Source: Chondrus crispus (lineage: Eukaryota; Rhodophyta; Florideophyceae; Gigartinales; Gigartinaceae). From it: a stretch of DNA of 64,000 bases. Made by a program: the position numbers and the translations under genes. Numbering within the stretch: position 1 is the stretch's first letter; each line of letters begins with the position of its first letter. The DNA lies in the NCBI RefSeq assembly GCF_000350225.1, contig NW_005179046.1, forward strand, positions 1 to 64,000. Direction: 5' to 3'. Shown here piece by piece: positions 50,960 through 61,748 of this stretch. Below the pieces are notes generated by a model. It did no database searches. It saw nothing but the letters and a program-made list of their open reading frames with translations, and was not told the origin of the DNA.

Positions 50960-53468
50960 GTGCAGTCCCAATCCGCCCCGTCAGGCGACGGCGACGCAGG
51001 TCCTCGTGACCGCAAACCGTCGCTTGGATCCTCCGAGGAAAGAGCGGCAGCGATGTTCGACCGCATAGCCGAATACATCGAGGAAGTCCGTACTTCCCTC
51101 CGGATCGATGTATCGGACCATGTATATAATCGATGTATGGCCGAGCTCCGCTCCCTGCGTGAAGGGAGGTTCGATAGAGTGACGCAGTCCTTAGAGAATC
51201 TCTGAGCACTGATCGACGAGTTACACTCGCAGATAGTGCTCGTCGAAGACTCCGGTTTCGCCTCGCCCGGACCGTCCGGGCAAGGTCGCCCCGAGAGGCC
51301 GACCTCGGTGAGACGACCCGAGGACCGAACCTCTCCGTCGGCGGAGCAATTGGGTGCGTTCGCGCACCTCTCCGCTGAACTCAACGCCACTCGTCGGCGC
51401 GTCCGTGACATGGAACGTACCATGGCCGAAAGGCTACCGGGTGTCCCCTCGAGAGGGCCCGGTAGTACCGTACCTCCGAGCGCCGCCGCCCCAAAGGTTG
51501 GCGTCCGACTGGTGCCGCTACCAGTCGGACTGCAGAAGGAAGCCGTCCTCCGATAGACGCGAACTTCGCGTCTGAGACCCAAGCACTGCCGCCTATCCCC
51601 GGAAGTAGGCGGCAAGTGGACCGCGTATCGTACGCGGACGAACACGACCGTGGAGGAGCCGCCCGCGGATCCGGAGAACCGATGTTCTCCGTCGATCCCC
51701 GCTGGGGCGGCTACCCGCCGGCGAGTTGCGCCGGGCATCCAGGTGCGGTAGACGTCCGTACGCTACCGGTTACCTCCTTCGGCACGCTGGGTCACGCTGA
51801 ACCCGGGCTCGAGCCGGTACATACGATGATGCAAGAGTTCAGCGCCGTTGCTGACTATCGTATGTACCGCTTGGATAACACCTCGAGGCCCGTTACCTCG
51901 GGTGACGCGGTACGGATCTCGAAGTACGTCCAACGCTGTCGTGGGATCCGTCCCACGATGCGCAGCTTCTACGGTACCGACCCGATCCAGCTGCTGCCGT
52001 TCTTGAAGGATATCCGGATCACCTTCAACTCGCAACACCTGACCGAAGGTGTTGCGGTACGAGTCCTCGCGCACTTCCTCGAGCGCGACGCGGAGCGCCT
52101 GTATACGAGTTATACGATGCGTGGCCTCCGCGCCGGCCAGCTCCACGACGACTTGAGCTGGCTGGGGCTCGTTAATCAATTGTTGAAACGCTACCTCACG
52201 GACGACGTGTTAGGGGAAGCGTACGACGCTGCCGCTAAGGCGCGGCAGCAATCGCATGAGACGGAAAGCACGTTTGCTGACCGACTCGAAACTTCCGCGT
52301 TTCGATGCACTGCAGTGTTCTCCGAACAGTCCCTCGCGCACTACTTTGTGCGGGGACTTGCACCGGCAACCAGTGCCGCAGTATCCGAAACTGTGCAAAG
52401 GCTTCCAGGCAGTCAGAACTCCGATCTTCCGACCATCCGCCGTGTCGCCACGGCGGAAGGAACAACGTACCGCGCTCGGCGTGATTTACTTCTGCCGGAT
52501 CCGAAACCGACAGGGAGGGCTAGCAGGACTACGAAGTCCGCCGCCACAAGTTCGCCCGCCTCGACCCTCCATATCGGGGGGATGAGTGACAGGCCGACCC
52601 TGTCCTCATTACGCGAGGAGCAGGGCCCGTGGGGGCACGAACGCCCTCACCGATGTCGACTGGAACGACATCGAGTTACGCGACCGCATTCGGCGCCACT
52701 CCAAGAGTGGCAAGGGGTACGGACCCCCGGGTCGCAGAGCTCGACATATCGAACCGAGATGCAGGAGGCGAAGCCCCTCGCGTGCCCCTCCTCACCGATG
52801 AGGAGGCGCGGCACGCGACGACTTTCGCCTCAACGGACGGCAGCGCGTACGTGTGCTGGCTATGCCGTACGTACGGGCATGTCGTGTACGCGTGCCCGTT
52901 CCTGTCGCCGGAACAACGAATGTTCACGGCGTACAGGAACTACCGCCACCAGATGGAGACGCGCCCCGGTGCGCGTAACCTCCCCCGGCAGTCGGTCGGC
53001 GAGGGCCGTCCCCCGCGTCAAGTTTTCCCGAACCAATCGGGTGGGGGCGCACGCTTCGCCCCCCGTGGAGGTGGGTACCGTCGTAACGAAGTCGACCGTC
53101 GGGATCGACCCGCCTACCGCCAGGCGGAGACAAAGTACCCCCGACAAGGAGAGAGAGGGGACCGAGACCTTTCTCGGTTACCCCAACAGGTACAAAATGC
53201 GATAATGTACCTGCAAGACTGGGTAGAGGATCCGTACCCTCTACTCACGGAGACTCTTGAAGGACAGCCGACTCGCTTCGTCCCCCATATCCTGCAACGA
53301 CCGGACGCCGCAGGTCAAGGCCGGGAAGTACCCGAATACTTCACCAAATCCGCCGAACCGCAGTTGGGGAATCGTCCCGACCCACGCGGCCGGCTACCCC
53401 AAGAAGACCTGGCCATCGATAGCCAGGAGGTTAGCTCCGATAGCACGAGTAGTTTGAAAAAAGGGTAA
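50960..53468 (+). pseudogene. gag: Gag of family B, copy B2, broken
   Basis: The N-terminal part from 50960 (MFDRIAEYIEEVRTSLRI) meets a TGA at 51203-51205 and a TAG near 51556. The capsid part is in another frame from 51616 (RPTMRSFYGTDPIQLLPFL, TEGVAVRVLAHFLERDAERL, ESTFADRLETSAFRCTAVF), homologous to the family C capsid at 61749-62196. Near 52600 the frame shifts again, to 52629-53468. That part holds a CCHC knuckle CWLCRTYGHVVYAC (about 52854) and an Arg/Gly-rich stretch. The end is SSLKKG-stop with six As before the stop. Gag of this copy is dead, but all modules of a Ty3-type Gag are there. Confidence 0.82.
53456..53468 (+). promoter_or_regulatory. Candidate -1 frameshift site, gag/pol of family B
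   Basis: GAAAAAAGGGTAA: six As lie three bases before the gag stop. In the -1 frame the sequence is open from here (RVKTVTNTRSREP) through to the pol frame at 53609. Position relative to the stop is as in family A. Confidence 0.55.
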
Positions 53469-55740
53469 AGACGGTTACGAACACGCGGTCGCGTGAGCCG
53501 TCTTTTCCCCACGAACTAGACCCGACCCCGCGTGCTCCACAAAGACACGGGGGGTATTGTCTGATAATACATCCCCCGCTACCGGAGGCGAGCACGGGAG
53601 CTCCTGTAATGCCGATACAGGAGGGAGCGCACGTCGAGGCCTCCGAAAGCACGACGTTAAGAGAACAAGACGCCGGGACAGCCGACGTCCCGGTCAGGCG
53701 TACCGATGGCGACGGGGGCATCGACGACGGAAAAGATTCGGTTGACCTCCTGACTCCCGCGAGCCTAAGGTCGCCAGAGAAATGTACGTGTCGTACGGAC
53801 TCGAGTAATCTGAGGGGCGTCACTGATCCGCGGACGCCCCAAGAAAGGGGGAGAAGGAAACGCAAGCGGGGCCAGCACCGAAAGCGAAGGCCCCGGCGGA
53901 ACGACCCCACCGATAAGGTCGCCCCGAAGGTTGTAGACGGCGTCATTTGCCTTATGACGTCGAAGATTTACAACGTCCTCGGCTCGATAGCCACAGAGGG
54001 AAATACATTTAAACCCCGCATGATCGCCGTTGATACGTGCTCGGGGTATAATGTGGTGAGGAAGGCCGACCTTCCCCCTCGATTGGACGCGTTACATCGT
54101 GCGCGACGCACCTCTGCCACGATTGGCAGGCGCGAATAGCAACCCCCTCAAGCTTTTGGCCGTCGTCCGCCTGGCCGTGCGGTTGAGGAACACGGTGTTC
54201 CGAATTCCGTTCGTAGTCGCGGACCAGCTCGCCGTGCCGGTCTTTCTCGGCATGGCCTTCATCGATACGCACGCGCGACGTATCGACATCGAAGCTCAAC
54301 GAATGGAGCTACGCCAAGGCGGTTCCGTCGCCATTGTCGACGGAAAGGGGGAGCCGACTCCCCCTACCAGGCGACATGGGCGACACACGGGTCGGCCGGA
54401 CGTACGCGAGGAGGCCCCGCAGGCGATCCGAATCGGCCGCTGGGTCACCATCCCCGCGATGTCACAAGCCCGCGTGCGTGTGACAACCGCAGGGAGGGGC
54501 CTCGTGTTCCTGGAGCCCAAGCCCTCACTCCAACATCGACATGGAGTGAGGCTGACGAATGGCGTCTCGGAGGTCCTACCGAATCAGACTTTCGACGTCA
54601 TCGTCGCGAATTCCTCACGACGAGAAAGGCGGCTTCCGAAGCACACAATCGTGGGATACGCGGAGCGTAACCCCCTCGCGGTCCTCACTCCCGAACGTAA
54701 GGTCGCCGCGGGGATCGCGCACGCGCTACACCTGACCGACTTGACCGATCAAGTCGGTGAGGTAGGAGTTGGCCGATCCAACTCCGACGATGAGACTACC
54801 GCCGGGGGCAGGGGGTCGACCCGGACGAACGGTCACCTTTATGCCAACCGACGGCGAGGGGTACTGTACTCCCCCAGCAAAAAGGATCCCGAAAATCCAC
54901 CGATGGATTGGGAAAAAGAAATTGACCTGTCATACATCGATGATGACGATCTCCATGGCCACGTACTCGAAATGCTCCGTAAGAACTCGAGTCTGTGGAG
55001 CGGTGCGCTTGGAACGATCCAAGCCACGGAGCACCGCATTCCCCTCGAACCGGGAACGAAACCGATTCGTTCTATGCCCTATCGGAAGGGCCTGGCCATG
55101 CGCGAAATGGTCGCGAAGGAGGTCAACAAGATGTTGAACGCAGGGGTTATCAAACCCGCGAGCACCGAGTGGGCGTCCCTCGTGGTGCTCGTTACGAAGA
55201 AAGACGGCTCTCTTCGGTTCTGCGTGGACTACCGGCGTCTCAACGCGAATACCGTAGCGGATTCGTATCCGCTGCCCCGGATGGACGACTGCATCGACTC
55301 GTTAGGAGATGCAGCCGTCTTCACCACGTTGGACTGCAACTCCGGTTATTGGCAGATCCCGGTCGCTCCGGAAGACCGGGATAAGACCACGTGTACGACG
55401 CACATGGGCACGTTTCGCCACTTGCGCATGCCTTTTGGACTCAAAGGAGCACCGGCCACCTTCCAACGTGCGCTCGACTTAATACTCTCCGGAGTCCGCA
55501 GGCAAATATGCCTCGTCTACCTCGACGACGTGATCGTGTTCTCCCGTACGCACGGAGAACACGCGAGGCATCTCGATACCGTCTTGAGCTTACTGTGGAG
55601 TTCCGGTATCTCCCTCAAGCTCAAGAAGTGCAGCTTCTTCCGACCGAAGGTGCACTACCTGGGGCACGTCAATTCCCCAGGTAATTTGAGCGTGGCCGAT
55701 ACGGCGGCCGACGCCTTCAAGACGTTCACGTTCCCGAGGA
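53469..55740 (+). pseudogene. pol: Pol of family B, copy B2: protease and RT, truncated
   Basis: The first part (to about 54139) contains MIAVDTCSGYNVVRKADLP, aligned to LDTGAGPNLVRKSELP of family A, so the protease active site reads DTCSG instead of DTGAG. A frameshift near 54100 leads to the frame 54099-55740. It holds AVPVFLGMAFIDTHARRIDI (protease end), then RT with GVIKPASTEWAS, LRFCVDYRRLNANTV, LRMPFGLKGAPATFQRALD and catalytic YLDD (about 55520), then VHYLGHVNSPGN. Similarity stops at about 55740; the remaining codons to 55895 run into unrelated DNA. RNase H and integrase are gone. Confidence 0.85.
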
Positions 55741-55936
55741 CACGAATTCAGCGCACAAACTGTTGCCCTCCGCTCGTAAATTTGTTTCTGAGTTCATTTC
55801 TGGTGGGACGGTGGGAGGGTTCCACGCTGGGGATGGATCCAAACTTTTCGGAAGAGAAGGCCGCAAATGTCTGCTCACAGGCGCGGACAAATTAGATGTG
55901 GGAGGCTGCGTGGTAAGGTTCGAACATCCAGACTCG

Positions 55937-56710
55937 TTATGAGAGGCTTCTAGTCTTCGACACTTCTCGACGCCAGGAACACGGGCCTGTGCTGAAAGTC
56001 TTTTTTTCTGTACAGACGCCGTAGGTCTCCGACGCATGTTTTTCCATTCTTTCCGGAGCGTTGGATGGTGGAGGAGCAAGGACTTTATCAGCAGGTTGCA
56101 CACAGTCTTTTCTAAATCTTAGACGGGAAGAATAGCGCCGTGTCCTCAGTGCAATGCCTGCTGTTGGTGAGGTCCTTGAAACAAAAACAGGAACAGAAGT
56201 GGGTGTTGAATCTTGAGCCTCCTTCGAACTTGGAGGTAACGGTAATTGAAGGGAAGCAGGTGCGGTAGTGTGGCGAGATGCGCGTGTTGTGGAAGGGGGC
56301 GAAGCCGGGGACGAAGCCGTTTCAGTAGACTGCAAAGATCTTTTTTGTAAGTGAGAGGACGACGGAGGTCGCGATGAAACCAGGTTTGAACGAAGTGCAG
56401 AAGCTGGAGGAGAGCATGCTGGGTGCGTGGTAGCTGGAGGGGGTGGTGAAGAACTTTTTGATTGCTGGGCGGGCTTAGACGCGGAAGGCGAAGTGTTTCC
56501 CTGGGATATGGGGTGGTTCTTCGAAATTGAAGGGGAGTTTTGGAAACCACTCCGCGTAAACATCCGAACGGAACGTCTGAAAGGGGACCCATCAAGACTT
56601 GAACCGCGGCAAACTGGGCCTGCGACCGTTTCTGATTGGGCTGGGAACGGTTTCGAATGTCGCCGGAGAAAGACAGTGAAGCTAGCTTCCCTGTCTTTTT
56701 CCGGCGACAC
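55937..56710 (-). other. Ser/Pro-rich open frame, unrecognised
   Basis: This is a 257-codon minus frame with composition typical of a disordered protein (Ser, Pro, Thr, Arg), for example NSPSISKNHPISQGNTSPSA. It does not resemble any family I know. It overlaps a palindrome at its start, and a second long minus frame (56146-57141) overlaps it. It could be part of a host gene whose other exons are not visible, or chance in a biased region. Confidence 0.25.
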
Positions 56711-56730
56711 CTTCCCAAAGCTTTGGGAAG
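56658..56730. repeat. 52-bp near-perfect and 20-bp perfect palindromes, adjacent
   Basis: 56658-56709: the left arm starts TGTCGCCGGAGAAAGACAG, the right arm is its reverse complement with two mismatches, centre AAGCTAGCTT, no loop. One base later, 56711-56730 is CTTCCCAAAGCTTTGGGAAG, a perfect palindrome. The arrangement resembles the loop-free palindrome at 24340-24394. Confidence 0.85.
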
Positions 56731-56851
56731 CATATATGAGTGAATAGCAAAACAGAGCTTACATATTCGTAGAAGCCCAGAACGTTTTTTTGGTTGAGCG
56801 CAAATAAATCTGGTCGAGCTTGTTCTGATACCAACTCCCACAGCTACAGGT

Positions 56852-57580
56852 GTGGTACGGAGATCATTTAAAATCGAAACAAATTTTGTACATATTGAAA
56901 TTGACATGAGCGATAAGATGATGCGGATAGGGGTATGGGATTGGCAGAATGTGTTGTCAATGACGAGGTTTTTGGGACGAGAAACCATTAGCGAGGATGA
57001 AAAGCCCACCGAAATGCAGTCTCTGGTACCTGGGATACTCATTGAGGTCCTGTGGGACATCGAAACAATTAAAGGGGAAGGACGGAGGCGTGGTGAGAGA
57101 ACGATTGAATCTGTTTGGTGGCGAGCGTAGTTGGTGACCAAAGAACTGGTCGAGGGAAAAGTGAAGGCAAAACTGAAGTATGATGCACGTGAGGGGTTCG
57201 ATGAACAGTACGGGGATGTATGGATTCTTCAGGATTATATGCGCTTAGTGAAAGATGACGCCACTCGGTTGCGGTGGCACTTTTACGAGTGCTCAGGACA
57301 GGTTAGCTATGACACACATGGAGAACATATCATTCCTCAGAGCGGGAATGATGTTTGTAATAGGGAGGCGGGAGAAAACTCACGCATTTATAGCGTGGAG
57401 GGGAAAGTTGCTACGCTTTTATCTCGAGTTGAAGAAATCAAGCGCATGGTTGTGGGGCAGGTTCAATTCTTTTCTCGGATCGGGTCCGGATCAACGGCAG
57501 AACGGCAATGTGCACGTCTCCTAAATACTTTGAGACAGAAAACATTGGTACGCATCCAGAATCCGGTGCCTAACTTTTGA
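56852..57580 (+). pseudogene. Unrecognised protein, one frame split by a TAG
   Basis: Two open stretches, 56852-57130 and 57131-57580, are in the same frame and separated only by TAG at 57128-57130. The sequence is of ordinary composition, e.g. DDATRLRWHFYECSGQVSYD, VKAKLKYDAREGFDEQYGDVW and VATLLSRVEEIKRMV. The part KVKAKLKYDA...GDVW is reminiscent of small beta-barrel reader domains in wording only; I make no assignment. A single stop in about 240 codons suggests a recent pseudogene, or an intron I cannot see. The palindromes just upstream may mark a mobile element edge. Confidence 0.4.
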
Positions 57581-57744
57581 CCGTGACAAAGCGACACAGA
57601 GGAGGACTCACATTTCGAAGAAAGCTCTACGAGAAGTACTCGCTCCGAGGTAGACCGTACATTAGAGGAATATGAGAACTTGGCCCGTGCTGTTGATTCC
57701 TTGTCTGGTACTGTTCCGTTCAAGCCATCGTTCCAAGAAACGCA

Positions 57745-58107
57745 GTGTCTTGCTGCTTGCACCCAGCTCACGGAGATAACTTCCCCTCATGCAAAGAGTT
57801 GTGCACAATTATGGGCATAGAATCTGTCGCGGATATGAAACCTTTTGTGCGACATAGGAAAGGAGGAAAACAAGGAACAGTGCATGAAACAATTCGTCTT
57901 CTGACGTTGTATATCGCAGATGAGATCGATGAGAATTCAGCGGCGGCGATGTTGGTTGGAAAATGTGTGCCATAGGTGCGTCGCTATGAGACTGCGGATG
58001 CCCTTGTCCAAATGAGCCCAGAGCTCGATCTGCAAATCATGTCGTACATTCACCCTCTCTCAAAATCATCGCTGTCGAGCATGCAGCAGGGCTACATGTG
58101 GTTTTGA
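57745..58107 (+). pseudogene. Unrecognised protein fragment
   Basis: The frame reads PSCKELCTIMGIESVADMKP, RHRKGGKQGTVHETIRLLTL and ENSAAAMLVGKCVP, then a TAG at 57973-57975. It continues in the same frame with ADALVQMSPELDLQIMSYI and STOP-flanked SSLSSMQQGYMWF. Composition and evenness suggest real coding sequence. It may be the C-terminal part of the gene at 56852-57580 (same strand, 165 bp apart). No family was recognised. Confidence 0.35.
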
Positions 58108-59670
58108 ACATGTGTGCGGGTTTCTCGAAGTACAACTCCCGTACTTCATTATAAGAGGCTTTGAGGCTGTGTCCGAGGTCAGCTCTTTCGTGACAGATGA
58201 GTAATTGACGCACGTCTTTGGTAGATAAGGTCATGCAAAAATTAATATCTAGTCATGTACCTCGTTATAGTCACGTCTACAAAATTTGACAGTCCCAGAG
58301 ACTTAATAGCGTTGTCAAACAAATCAGTGCAAACGCAATAAACAATGCAGTAAAACGCCATTCTTTAGAAGAAATAAGCCGCTTCCTCCCAGGTGGCGAA
58401 TATATTTTAGCAACGCGCGAGGCTGCAACATCCTGAAACTGTTATTTAAGGCCATACTGCGGATTGGCACCAGCGTCCTGCGATAAACTAGATACCTGAA
58501 TGAGAGCGTACTAGGTTAGGGGGTGGACACAGGACTTCAAATCGGCGACGCATGAACTGTACACACGGGTTAGGTGTTTGGCTTTGCGTTGAATTTGTGA
58601 TGTGATGAGTTTGTTCTGATGGAAAAACGTGCGTTATCACACCTTGTGAAGGGTTCTGACAAGTTTCTGCTTAACAGCTCTCTGCCCTGGGCACCATGGT
58701 CATCGTCAAATGTTACAGAAATTGTGACTAAAAGCCGTTCCACAACTGCGCATTTTTGACGAGTTAATTTTGTCATCGCAAGTCATTTCCTCGCTTTTAA
58801 ACAATATTGGGAATGTTCATACACAAAACTTCTTTTGTTTCAGAAAACGTGACGATGTATCGTTCATAGACAACATTGAGAATGTTTCATAGACAACATT
58901 GAGAATGTTGCATAGGTCTAAATGTATTGCCGCAACGCATACAATAGTACTGTTATTATTGCAATCTTACAACTGTCCTTGGACAATAATATTACTGTTT
59001 TCCATGTAAAAACATTGCTTTTAGACAATGTCTCGTAATTTCTTTAAAACTATCGTCCAAAAACAATACTTTTTACAGTTAACCGTGATTTAGGTGTCAT
59101 TTCCCACTTTTTATGCGGTACAGGGTCTAATTCTGCAGCCATAAAGGGAAAAGGAAGCAAGCCAAACCTCGCATGTGATACAGTTACCATACCTGTTATT
59201 ATCAAAGGGATATGAAGGTTATCGCCATGATAGTCCAAATGGTTGCCATATCTAGGAAAATAAAAGGGAAATGGGCACAATCAGTGCAGTTTTCAACGAA
59301 ATATCAGCGCAATGGGGTTTTAGACACAACCAGTGCCATTTCTGTGAGCAAAAAACGAGCCTATGGACATTGTGAAGAAACTGCTGCATCAGGTTGCAAG
59401 AATATAAATGGGAATACGTACAGCGTTTCATGCGCACAACTAAACGCAATTTGGTTACCATTCCCTACATAGTTTACACAAAAGAATTGCATCCTCCGGC
59501 GAAAATGACGGAAAAGTGAAGACAATATTCAGTCCGGTCTTGCTCTTCACACAAGCAGCTCCAGGCAGCACACTCACAGTCGCGCTCCCGTCTTCGATCT
59601 TTCAAGCGCGTTATCGCGCACCACCAGCGCCCTGACGTGGCAGACACGAGTGGCGCCCCCGCTGGCGGCG
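58108..59670. other. AT-rich intergenic region
   Basis: No gene is seen; only short frames. The region from 58800 to 59070 is rich in ACAACATTG/GAATGTT and GTCCAAAAACAAT words, also seen near 28010, and holds a short tandem duplication. This suggests remains of the same kind of small inverted-repeat element as around 28000-28600. Confidence 0.4.
58863..58908. repeat. 23-bp tandem duplication
   Basis: Two consecutive copies of a 23-bp unit starting TTCATAGACAACATTGAG. Each copy contains an internal inverted repeat (ACATT/AATGT). Confidence 0.85.
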
Positions 59671-59794
59671 CCAACGCTTGCAGTGCAAATGGATCGCCCT
59701 GCAGCGTAGGCTGTGCCACCGCCGGCGATGCGCGCTGGGCGAATTTGTCTGCGGCGAACAGCCTCGATATGTGCCTAGGAGAACCGCTCGGACC

Positions 59795-60388
59795 ATGCTG
59801 AGAGTTCTGGCCCTGGCCGTGGGCTACCAAGACCGGGTGGCGGAGGCAGTGGAGCTGCCGCGCAGGGAGCTGCAGCTGCTGGCGGTGGCGTGCAGGTGGG
59901 TCGCGTGCAGGATGGAGGAGACGGAGGCGCCGGGAGTGGGGGACGCGGTGTTCATATGCCACCCCCTGTACTCGCGGGCGCTGGTGATGGGAATGGAGGA
60001 GAGCGTGCTCGACTGCCCGGACTTCCGCATGACGACGCCGAAGCACTTCAGCATGCTGGGGCTGGTCGGGCACAGGGTCGGGCGCGGGGTGGAGGACGTG
60101 GTAGAGTTTGTGGGGTATCTGGCAATGATAGAGGAGGGCGAGAAGCGGTTCGGCGCCGGGGTGGTGGGGCTGGGGTGCGTGGTGGCCAGCTGCTGGATGG
60201 TCGGGCTCGCGGGGGGCGAGGTGGAGAAGGCGGTTGGCGACGCGGTGTGTCGCAAGGTCGGCGAGGAGGTGATGGAGTATGGCAGGGGCGTGGTGGGCGT
60301 GTGGAGGGTGGTCCCTAAGAAGCATGACATGAACCTGTCGAGGTTGGTGCTGATCCAGTTGGAGGGCATGTACGAGCGGCTCGTGTAG
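59795..60388 (+). CDS. Cyclin-box protein (A/B-type-like), short
   Basis: The frame (open from 59678, first ATG at 59795) reads LALAVGYQDR, then LPRRELQLLAVACRWVACRM with EE. This corresponds to helices 2-3 of the cyclin N-box in A/B cyclins (LAVNYLDR...LQLVGVTAMLIASKYEE). Next come GVGDAVFICHPLYSRALVMG and MEESVLDCPDFRMTTPKHF, the end of the N-box, and an all-helical C-box-like part ending LIQLEGMYERLV. Cyclins activate CDKs in the cell cycle. The MRAILVDWL helix-1 motif is missing, and no destruction box is visible in this piece. About 198 residues is shorter than usual (350-450). It is either a truncated paralogue or the last exon of a longer gene. GC content is much higher than in the flanks. 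A long minus frame over the same place is a shadow. Confidence 0.65.
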   Translation: MLRVLALAVGYQDRVAEAVELPRRELQLLAVACRWVACRMEETEAPGVGDAVFICHPLYSRALVMGMEESVLDCPDFRMTTPKHFSMLGLVGHRVGRGVEDVVEFVGYLAMIEEGEKRFGAGVVGLGCVVASCWMVGLAGGEVEKAVGDAVCRKVGEEVMEYGRGVVGVWRVVPKKHDMNLSRLVLIQLEGMYERLV

Positions 60389-61402
60389 CTGGAGCGGGTG
60401 GGGCGGTTGGCAGGGCTGGCTGGTAGTGATGGAGGTGGTGCAGAGGGGGCCAAGGTGACAGGCAGCATGAGTTGAGCGGGTAAGACGAGGAGGGGCAAGG
60501 TGGCGGGAGTTTACCTAATCATTTCCGTCCGAAGAGTACAGTATGAGCGACGAGTGGTCTGGTGGAATGGCGGGAATGATAATCGTTTTCCTTATTACCG
60601 ACATGGATGGGACTTGCATTGCGTATCCCTTGACAGGCATGGCATCTGTATTCCATTGTGCTGGGACGTTACTATGTCTTTGCGTATACTTTCGTCACTT
60701 GCACGTGTACCTCTTTAATTGATATGGGATTGCAAACATATTCCGCACCTGTTTTGTTTATGGTACCACTACTCCTCATTTTATTATTGCCCTGTTTCGC
60801 CTTTTTCCTACGCGGAAATTGTAACGTAAATCCTTACTTAAGTATGCTTCCTGTATGCCCTACTTTTCTGCCCATTACACAGCAATGCCGTATCACAATT
60901 GGACTGGAGTTTCATTCCTTAAACATTTGTAAATGTCACCCTTTTCGGCTAAGCTTGCTATTATTGCGCCCATATCCCGATTTTCCGTACTTTTTATTGT
61001 TTTCTCGTTTTTGCCGACGCAGTGTACCAAATCGAACCGCCTTTAGCGAAACATTTTGGCACTGTATACAGTTGTTTCTGAGTTTCAAATTTAGTCGATT
61101 TTTATTCTATCTGGTGGCATTTGAACAACGCCCATGGTCAGAAAAACAATGTTTGTGATTTATTTCTGGTATGTTGGGGCTCGTAATGCTCCCCCAAATG
61201 CTTGGTGTCAGCATTCAAAAGGAGAATGTCTTTAAAAAAGGAGTGGGCAAAAGTTCCGTTCCGGCTGGTCGTCGTGAAAAGATGACGTCACACTCGTTTC
61301 TCTGATCATATATCTGTGACGAGATTATGACACGCATGGAAACGGCCCTTTATAACGCTGTTATGATTGTCAAAGTATGGTCACAGCTCGAGATCAAGTT
61401 GT
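60389..61402. other. Intergenic, T-rich; no gene recognised
   Basis: A 166-codon plus frame at 60658-61158 is Phe/Leu/Cys-rich because the DNA is T-rich, with no family resemblance. The region 61160-61402 ends where the family A LTR scrap starts. Nothing else was seen. Confidence 0.4.
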
Positions 61403-61748
61403 TGTAGTGCAATAAGGGGTTGCACAAGGGGGTGAAGGGAAAAGAAACTAAGTTGGAATGTGAATACTGTAGTCCGGGATTGGGGGACACACGTGTGAAT
61501 ATTTGCACAGTTTTTATTTTAATTATTAATTTTATTTAGTTAATTAGTCAGTATTAATTTGGCTGACACTAGATTAGATCTAGGATCTAGCGCCGCGAGT
61601 CACTGTAGTAGCTCCGGCGGGGCGATCTATACCTTAGCCCACTGGCCATCAAGTCAGTAAAGGTAACCCGAGTTTCCGGAGTTGAATGTCGCCTTGGTCG
61701 AAGTCCGTCTCTACCAAGGTGCTCCCTTTTACCTAAGCGTACGGCATC
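61403..61748 (+). repeat. Truncated family A LTR (5' 346 bp)
   Basis: It begins TGTAGTGCAATAAGGGG and contains CACACGTGTG (61488-61497), the AT-rich stretch, a mismatched promoter hairpin near 61592 and the start of the CCGAGTT unit. It breaks off after TACGGCATC at 61748, directly joined to the gag of family C. The rest of the LTR is missing. Confidence 0.85.

Larger units (their letters stand above)
50140..55740 (+). mobile_element. Family B Ty3/gypsy element, 5' part (copy B2)
   Basis: LTR (50140-50818), leader with primer site, a broken gag (about 50960-53468) and a pol that stops being recognisable after the RT thumb at about 55740. It is inserted in the 3' non-coding part of A3 in the same orientation. 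RNase H, integrase, antisense ORF and 3' LTR are missing. The sequence after 55740 is AT-richer and unrelated, so this is a second break or insertion point. Confidence 0.85.

Noticed and set aside
50805..51068. Frame starting inside the B2 LTR (MFMLQLFSRARRP) as the gag start
   Set aside because: It is out of frame with the conserved helical N-terminus of Gag (50960 on) and begins within the LTR end.
59474..60498. Minus frames of 224 and 283 codons opposite the cyclin
   Set aside because: His/Pro/Ala-rich complement of the GC-rich cyclin frame. The plus frame has clear cyclin motifs.
60658..61158. 166-codon hydrophobic plus frame
   Set aside because: Phe/Leu/Cys content follows from T-rich DNA. 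There is no family resemblance and no clear gene context.
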